A DNA stretch of 10,299 nucleotides from an uncultured Clostridia bacterium (GTDB lineage: Bacteria; Bacillota; Clostridia; Christensenellales; Borkfalkiaceae), in contig CANPWF010000050.1 in NCBI GenBank assembly GCA_947581885.1, positions 1 through 10,299 on the forward strand, in the 5' to 3' direction. The notes beneath the pieces are model-generated. The model ran no database searches. It was not told where the DNA came from and was given only the letters and a program-made list of their open reading frames with translations. Positions within the stretch are counted from its first letter, which is position 1. Every line of letters begins with the position of its first letter. This document shows positions 6,594-10,299 of this stretch, piece by piece. Position numbers and translations under genes: made by a program.

Positions 6594-7649
6594 TTACCCG
6601 AAAATCAGCATGAGCGGGTTGTTTTCGTAGATGACCTTCGCGATGGGCGAAGAGGTAAAGAGGTCCGCCATTCCCCTTCCGAAGCCCTCCATCATCCCGC
6701 CGAGCGAGGAGAGCGTCCCCGACAGGGACCCCCCGCCGCTCTCCAAGACGTACGCGCCGAAGAAGACCGTAAGCACAAAGACGGCGAACACCGCCGTATA
6801 GATGAGGCAGACGATGAGCCCGTCGATGAAGGCGATCGCGCGGACGGAGTTGATCTTCTTGATGAGGAAATTCACGAACGCCCCGATGAGGATGACGACG
6901 GCGAAGAATACGAGGAACACGAGAAAGCACACGATCGCGAACCCGAGCGTCGAGGCGACGGCGTGGTGCAGCGATCGGAACGCCCCCGCGACGATCCCCG
7001 CGAACGTCCGCATGAACCCGAGCTCCGCCGTAAACAGGATAGACCCCGCGACGGCGGCGAAGGTCAAAGCGATCATCAGAAGATAGAAGAGTGCCTTCAA
7101 GAGCCCGAGCCGATATCCCGCGCGGATGAAGAGCATAAAGAGGGATACGAGGAGAAGATCGACGGCGTGCGCCCCCAAAAATTCCCATATGGGGTTGGAA
7201 AACAGGGCGGAAAGGGCACCGCCCATGGGGGAAACTTCGATCGCTTTGAGCGAGAACGCACCCGTCACGACGAAGAGCATGACGAGCGCGAGCAGCGATG
7301 TGATCGCGCCGAAGATACGGTTACACACCCGTGCGCCCTTGCCCGCGGGGCGGCGTTTGGGGGAGTACATCGCCCCGCGCACGATCGCTTCGAGGACAAG
7401 CGGAATGACCGCCGCCAAAAACAGCGAGCCCATGCGGATGCCGAAATCGAGGAGGGCGTTGCCCGTCTCGGGCACGAAGTCCGCCAAGAGGAGCAGGCAA
7501 AAGGCGATCGGCACTTGCAGACCGATCCATGTGAGGCGCGTAAACTTTCTCAACGCGCCGTACAGGAGGGTGAAGAACACGAGCGCACCCGCCGCCCCCG
7601 CCGCGATCCCGATGACCGTGCCGTTCGAGAGGAGAAGAAGATGTTCCAA
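6594..7649 (-). CDS. CvpA-like multi-pass membrane protein, apparently internally duplicated
   Basis: A 351-residue, very hydrophobic protein with about eight likely membrane helices (near 11-32, 43-57, 70-90, 112-132, 162-177, 181-207, 236-264, 274-301). The C-terminal part recalls the CvpA (colicin V production) family: hydrophobic helix, basic KK (264-265), IDGLIVCLIYTAVF, then a glycine-rich linker and SSPIAKVI (333-340). A similar order occurs in the first half: helix, basic segment, NRIFGAITSLLALV (110-123), then SNPIWEFLG (151-159). The protein therefore looks like two CvpA-type modules in tandem. CvpA proteins are poorly understood and linked to envelope stress and secretion in some bacteria. 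The start is a TTG with AAGGAG five bases upstream; no better ATG is available. It follows glnS by nine bases and precedes the two small membrane proteins. The CvpA assignment is tentative. Confidence 0.75.
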   Translation of the reverse strand: MEHLLLLSNGTVIGIAAGAAGALVFFTLLYGALRKFTRLTWIGLQVPIAFCLLLLADFVPETGNALLDFGIRMGSLFLAAVIPLVLEAIVRGAMYSPKRRPAGKGARVCNRIFGAITSLLALVMLFVVTGAFSLKAIEVSPMGGALSALFSNPIWEFLGAHAVDLLLVSLFMLFIRAGYRLGLLKALFYLLMIALTFAAVAGSILFTAELGFMRTFAGIVAGAFRSLHHAVASTLGFAIVCFLVFLVFFAVVILIGAFVNFLIKKINSVRAIAFIDGLIVCLIYTAVFAVFVLTVFFGAYVLESGGGSLSGTLSSLGGMMEGFGRGMADLFTSSPIAKVIYENNPLMLIFG

Positions 7650-7661
7650 GAGGTCTCCTTA
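7647..7661 (-). promoter_or_regulatory. TTG start codon with strong ribosome binding site overlapping the glnS stop
   Basis: The CvpA-like gene opens with TTG (7647-7649). AAGGAG at 7655-7660 is spaced five bases away and overlaps the TAA stop of glnS (7659-7661) as TAAGGAG. The good site and spacing decide this rare start codon, which may lower translation of a crowded membrane protein. Confidence 0.7.
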
Positions 7662-9284
7662 TGGATGGAAATTGTCTTTCAAAGATACGATCTCGGAGAG
7701 GACGAGCGTATTCCCCTCCGTGCATTTTTTATAGTAGCCCGTGCGCATGAGCTGGAACGCTTCCCCCTCCTCGGCTTGCGCGAGATAGGGTTCCGCCTTG
7801 GCGGCAAAGATGTGCTCGCTGTGCGGGTTCATGCGCTCGGAAAAATCCTGCCCCGCGTATTCCGCGTCGAGGAGAAGGTGCTCGTATTGGCGAAGTTCCG
7901 CATCGACGCACGTTTCGGCATTCACCCAATGCAGAACGCCCTTTGCCTTGATCCCGCTCGTGTCGTTTCCCGAACGGCTCTCGGAGATATAGGTGCAACG
8001 GAGCTCTTTTACTTCCCCGTTTTCGCCGCGCACCGCCTCGTCGCAGCGGACGATGTACGCGTTTTTGAGCCGCGCATAGCCGCCGAGCTTCAAACGGTGA
8101 TATTTGGGGGGCGGGTCGAGGGAGAAATCGGCGCGTTCGATGAAGAGTTTCTTCCCGAATTTCACCTTGCGGGTGCCCGCGTTCTCCTGCGTCTGGTTGA
8201 TCTCGAAGTCGATCTCCTCTTCCCCCTCATAGTTGGTGAGGACGACGGGAAGGGGATCGACGACCGCCATCGCGCGGGGAGCGTGGGCGTTGAGATAGTC
8301 CCTCACGACCGCCTCGAAATACCCGATCTCGCACTCGGCGTTCGCCTTCGTCACCCCCGCGCGGGCGCAGAAATCCTTGATCGCCTCGGCGGGAATGCCG
8401 CGGTTGCGGAGCCCCGCCAAAGTGGGCATGCGGGGATCGTCCCACCCGCGCACCGAACCCTCCTCGACGAGTTTTTTCAAGTACCGCTTGCTCATGACGA
8501 GGTTGGTGAGGTTCAATCTCGCAAATTCGATCTGGCGGGGTTTGGGGGAAAATCCGAGCGTCACCCCCACCCAATCGTAGAGCGGACGGTGATCTTCGAA
8601 TTCCAACGTGCAGAGGGAATGGGTCACTCCCTGCAAAAAGTCGCAGATGGGGTGGGCATAATCGTACATGGGATAGATGCACCACTTGTCCCCCGTGCGG
8701 TGATGGGTCGCATGCAGAATGCGGTAGATGACGGGGTCGCGAAGGTTGACGTTGGGAGAAGACATGTCGATCTTGGCGCGGAGGCACTTCTCGCCGTCTT
8801 GGTATTTGCCCGCCTTCATCTCGCGGAAGAGCCGTAAATTCTCCTCGACGGAGCGGTTCCTGTACGGGCTCTCCTGCCCCGGCTCGGTGAGGGTGCCGCG
8901 GGTCGCCTTGATCTCCTCGGGGGAATAGTCGCACACGAACGCCTTCCCCATCAGGATGAGCTTTTCCGCGTAGTCGTAGATGGTATCGAAGAAATCGGAA
9001 GCGTACACTTCTTTATCCCACGAATAGCCCATCCAGCGGATATCGGCGCGGATCGCGTCGACGAATTCCGTCTTTTCTTTGGAGGGGTTGGTGTCGTCGA
9101 AAAAGAGGTTGCACTTTCCGCCGTACTTTTCCGCCGTGCCGAAGTCGACGAACATCGCCTTCGCATGCCCGATATGGAGATAACCGTTGGGTTCGGGCGG
9201 AAATCTCGTCCGAACGGCGGAGATCCTTCCCTCCGCCTTGTCCTCTTCGACGATCTGTTCGATAAAATTGCTCGGCTCCGACAT
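7659..9284 (-). CDS. glnS: Glutaminyl-tRNA synthetase
   Basis: This class I synthetase attaches glutamine to tRNA-Gln in the cytoplasm. The 541-residue protein follows the E. coli GlnRS pattern closely from end to end: TRFPPEPNGYLHIGHAK (26-42) with the HIGH motif at 37-40, FDDTNP (62-67), RGTLTEPG (129-136), SPYRNRSVEENL (139-150), CLRAKIDM (167-174), the KWCIYPMYD block (200-208), THSLCTLEF (221-229), and VMSKR (263-267) as the KMSKS equivalent. GWDDPRMPT and NAHAPRAMAV then lead into the anticodon-binding beta-barrels. MSK with HIGH and the RDPVIYRI block set it apart from glutamyl-tRNA synthetases. The start is the ATG at 9282-9284 with AGGAGG six bases upstream. It is the first gene of the minus-strand block. 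Many Gram-positive bacteria lack GlnRS and amidate Glu-tRNA-Gln instead, so its presence is informative about the host. Confidence 0.98.
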   Translation of the reverse strand: MSEPSNFIEQIVEEDKAEGRISAVRTRFPPEPNGYLHIGHAKAMFVDFGTAEKYGGKCNLFFDDTNPSKEKTEFVDAIRADIRWMGYSWDKEVYASDFFDTIYDYAEKLILMGKAFVCDYSPEEIKATRGTLTEPGQESPYRNRSVEENLRLFREMKAGKYQDGEKCLRAKIDMSSPNVNLRDPVIYRILHATHHRTGDKWCIYPMYDYAHPICDFLQGVTHSLCTLEFEDHRPLYDWVGVTLGFSPKPRQIEFARLNLTNLVMSKRYLKKLVEEGSVRGWDDPRMPTLAGLRNRGIPAEAIKDFCARAGVTKANAECEIGYFEAVVRDYLNAHAPRAMAVVDPLPVVLTNYEGEEEIDFEINQTQENAGTRKVKFGKKLFIERADFSLDPPPKYHRLKLGGYARLKNAYIVRCDEAVRGENGEVKELRCTYISESRSGNDTSGIKAKGVLHWVNAETCVDAELRQYEHLLLDAEYAGQDFSERMNPHSEHIFAAKAEPYLAQAEEGEAFQLMRTGYYKKCTEGNTLVLSEIVSLKDNFHP

Positions 9285-9391
9285 CGCCTTCCTCCTGTAT
9301 GTGCGCGCGCTTGGGCTCTTTCCCGCCCGAAATACGGGGCGATGAGTACGCTTATAACGCGCCTCCTCGAGTCCGTGCTTTTATTATACCA
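9285..9391 (-). promoter_or_regulatory. glnS promoter and leader
   Basis: A TATAAT box lies at 9383-9388 on the minus strand, preceded by TGG, which makes an extended -10 (TGNTATAAT). The region where a -35 belongs (around 9406-9411) is T-rich but has no TTGACA match, as is common for extended -10 promoters. The predicted transcript would start near 9376 and carry a leader of about 92 bases ending in AGGAGG (9291-9296). The leader contains one small hairpin (GCCCG/CGGGGC arms at 9325-9340). It is too short for a T-box and has none of its conserved sequence. Confidence 0.65.
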
Positions 9392-9450
9392 TATTCGCGA
9401 AGAAAAAGATACGGATTTGACCGCATTTTTCCCGAATTTCCCAAAAAGCG

Positions 9451-9485
9451 TTGTCTTTCCCAAAGAAATGTGATATAATGCGGCT
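9451..9485 (+). promoter_or_regulatory. Promoter of the PAP2 gene, predicting a leaderless transcript
   Basis: TTGTCT (9451-9456) and TATAAT (9474-9479) are separated by exactly 17 bases, and TGA directly before the -10 completes an extended -10 element. Six bases follow the -10 before the ATG at 9486, so transcription is expected to start at or next to the A of that ATG. No ribosome binding site can fit. An in-frame TGA at 9471 excludes a start further upstream. Confidence 0.7.
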
Positions 9486-10299
9486 ATGGAATCCGCGATC
9501 TTGCAATTTTTCGAAAGTATCCGCTGTAACTTTCTCACCGTCTTTTTCGGATTTTTCTCCCTCGTGGGGGAATCCTTTGTGCTGGCGGGCATCGTCATTC
9601 TCGTGTATTGGCTCGCCGCGGGCAGAACGGGGGAGCAGATCGTGATGACGGCGATCTCTTCCATTCCCATAAACGTCAGTCTCAAACACGCCGTCTCCCG
9701 TCCCCGCCCCTACGCCGCGGGCGTGGTGGAACGGCTCGACGTGGATAATTTCCTGCTCTCCACCCGCAATTTGGGGGATACGGTCTCCTTCCCGAGCGGA
9801 CATTCGCAGACCGCCGCGACTCTATTTGTCTCCGTCCCCCTCCGCGCCAAAAAAGTTTGGGCGTGGATCGTCGGCATCCTTGCCCTTCTCCTTGTGATGT
9901 GTTCCCGCCTCTATTTCGGCGTACATTACCCCACCGACGTGCTCGCGGGGGCACTGCTCGGCACCGCGATCGCGCTCATGTGGGAGCTTATCTATCGGTA
10001 TCTCTACGGCGCACGGTATTATGTGCTGTGCGGGCTCGCGCTCGTCGCCCTCGTTCCCCTCTTCTTTGCCTGCCCGCACGACTATGTGCAGGCGGCGGGG
10101 CTCATCGCGGGTGCGGCGATCTTCCTTCCCCTTGCCAATTTTATCGGGAAGGGCGCAGCTCCGTTTCCGAAAAGACTTTGGAGGATCCCCGCGGGCATTT
10201 TGGTGGCGGGGGCGGTGTTCGCCTTGACCCTTCTCTTCCCCGAAGGGAACGAGGGCTTGCACCTTTTGAAGTGGTTTTTGATCGCGGGAGCCGCCACCT
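9486..10299 (+). CDS. PAP2-family membrane phosphatase (partial, runs off the right edge)
   Basis: The reading frame is open from the ATG at 9486 to the end of the window (271 codons, no stop). It carries the three PAP2 signature motifs: KHAVSRPRP (K67, R74, P75), PSGH (103-106, catalytic H106), and SRLYFGVHYPTD (S140, R141, H147, D151). Several hydrophobic helices surround them (about 14-45, 110-140, 152-172, 180-195, 203-220, 233-250). The N-terminus (ILQFFESIRCNFLTVFF) is typical of Gram-positive PAP2 proteins. Such enzymes dephosphorylate lipid phosphates, for example undecaprenyl pyrophosphate in cell-wall recycling or phosphatidic or phosphatidylglycerol phosphates; the substrate here is open. 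The protein continues well past the motif core with extra membrane helices, so it is a longer PAP2 variant. It diverges from glnS. The start is fixed by an upstream in-frame stop and appears leaderless. Confidence 0.92.
   Translation, partial: MESAILQFFESIRCNFLTVFFGFFSLVGESFVLAGIVILVYWLAAGRTGEQIVMTAISSIPINVSLKHAVSRPRPYAAGVVERLDVDNFLLSTRNLGDTVSFPSGHSQTAATLFVSVPLRAKKVWAWIVGILALLLVMCSRLYFGVHYPTDVLAGALLGTAIALMWELIYRYLYGARYYVLCGLALVALVPLFFACPHDYVQAAGLIAGAAIFLPLANFIGKGAAPFPKRLWRIPAGILVAGAVFALTLLFPEGNEGLHLLKWFLIAGAAT

Noticed and set aside
6963..8837. Plus-strand open frame of 624 codons opposite glnS and the CvpA-like gene
   Set aside because: Its length comes from rare TTA/CTA/TCA codons in the real minus-strand genes. 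It spans two real genes and has no known motif.
9285..9376. T-box or other riboswitch in the glnS leader
   Set aside because: The predicted leader is only about 92 bases and lacks the T-box sequence and any terminator/antiterminator pair.
9384..9803. Minus-strand open frame of 139 codons opposite the PAP2 gene
   Set aside because: It is antisense to a clear PAP2 gene and runs through both promoters.

Overview
The window carries a compact bacterial gene block of high GC content, with C/G-rich third codon positions, strong AGGAGG-type ribosome binding sites and one TTG start. These traits, plus a uvrB-uvrA arrangement and a CvpA-like protein, suggest a Gram-positive (Clostridia-like) anaerobe, probably from an uncultured lineage. 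That placement is an inference from style and family resemblance, not a phylogeny.

Layout. Positions 1-343 hold no convincing gene. This stretch is full of GNRA-capped mini-hairpins, short direct repeats and two long overlapping inverted repeats, like the decayed interspersed repeats seen between genes in many bacteria. From 344 to 9284 seven genes are all read on the minus strand. In transcription order they are glnS (glutaminyl-tRNA synthetase), a CvpA-like multi-pass membrane protein, two paralogous 124-residue proteins with one C-terminal membrane helix each, uvrB, a HAD-type nucleotidase-like phosphatase, and uvrA. Gaps are mostly 8-12 bases or overlaps. The only sizeable internal gap (93 bases, before uvrB) holds a palindrome that can be read as an intrinsic terminator or as a LexA/DinR-like operator. 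From 9486 to the window edge a PAP2-family membrane phosphatase is read on the plus strand. It diverges from glnS across about 200 bases that carry two back-to-back extended -10 promoters.

How the parts fit. UvrA and UvrB are the damage-recognition half of nucleotide excision repair, and the phosphatase between them is translationally tied to uvrA by an ATGA overlap. The upstream genes (glnS, membrane proteins) have no obvious link to repair; they may share a long transcript or be separated from uvrB by the palindrome. No CRISPR array, mobile-element gene, tRNA or rRNA was seen. Most of the window is ordinary housekeeping DNA. The least explained items are the duplicated small membrane proteins, the internally repeated CvpA-like protein, the uvrB-upstream palindrome, and the apparently leaderless PAP2 gene.
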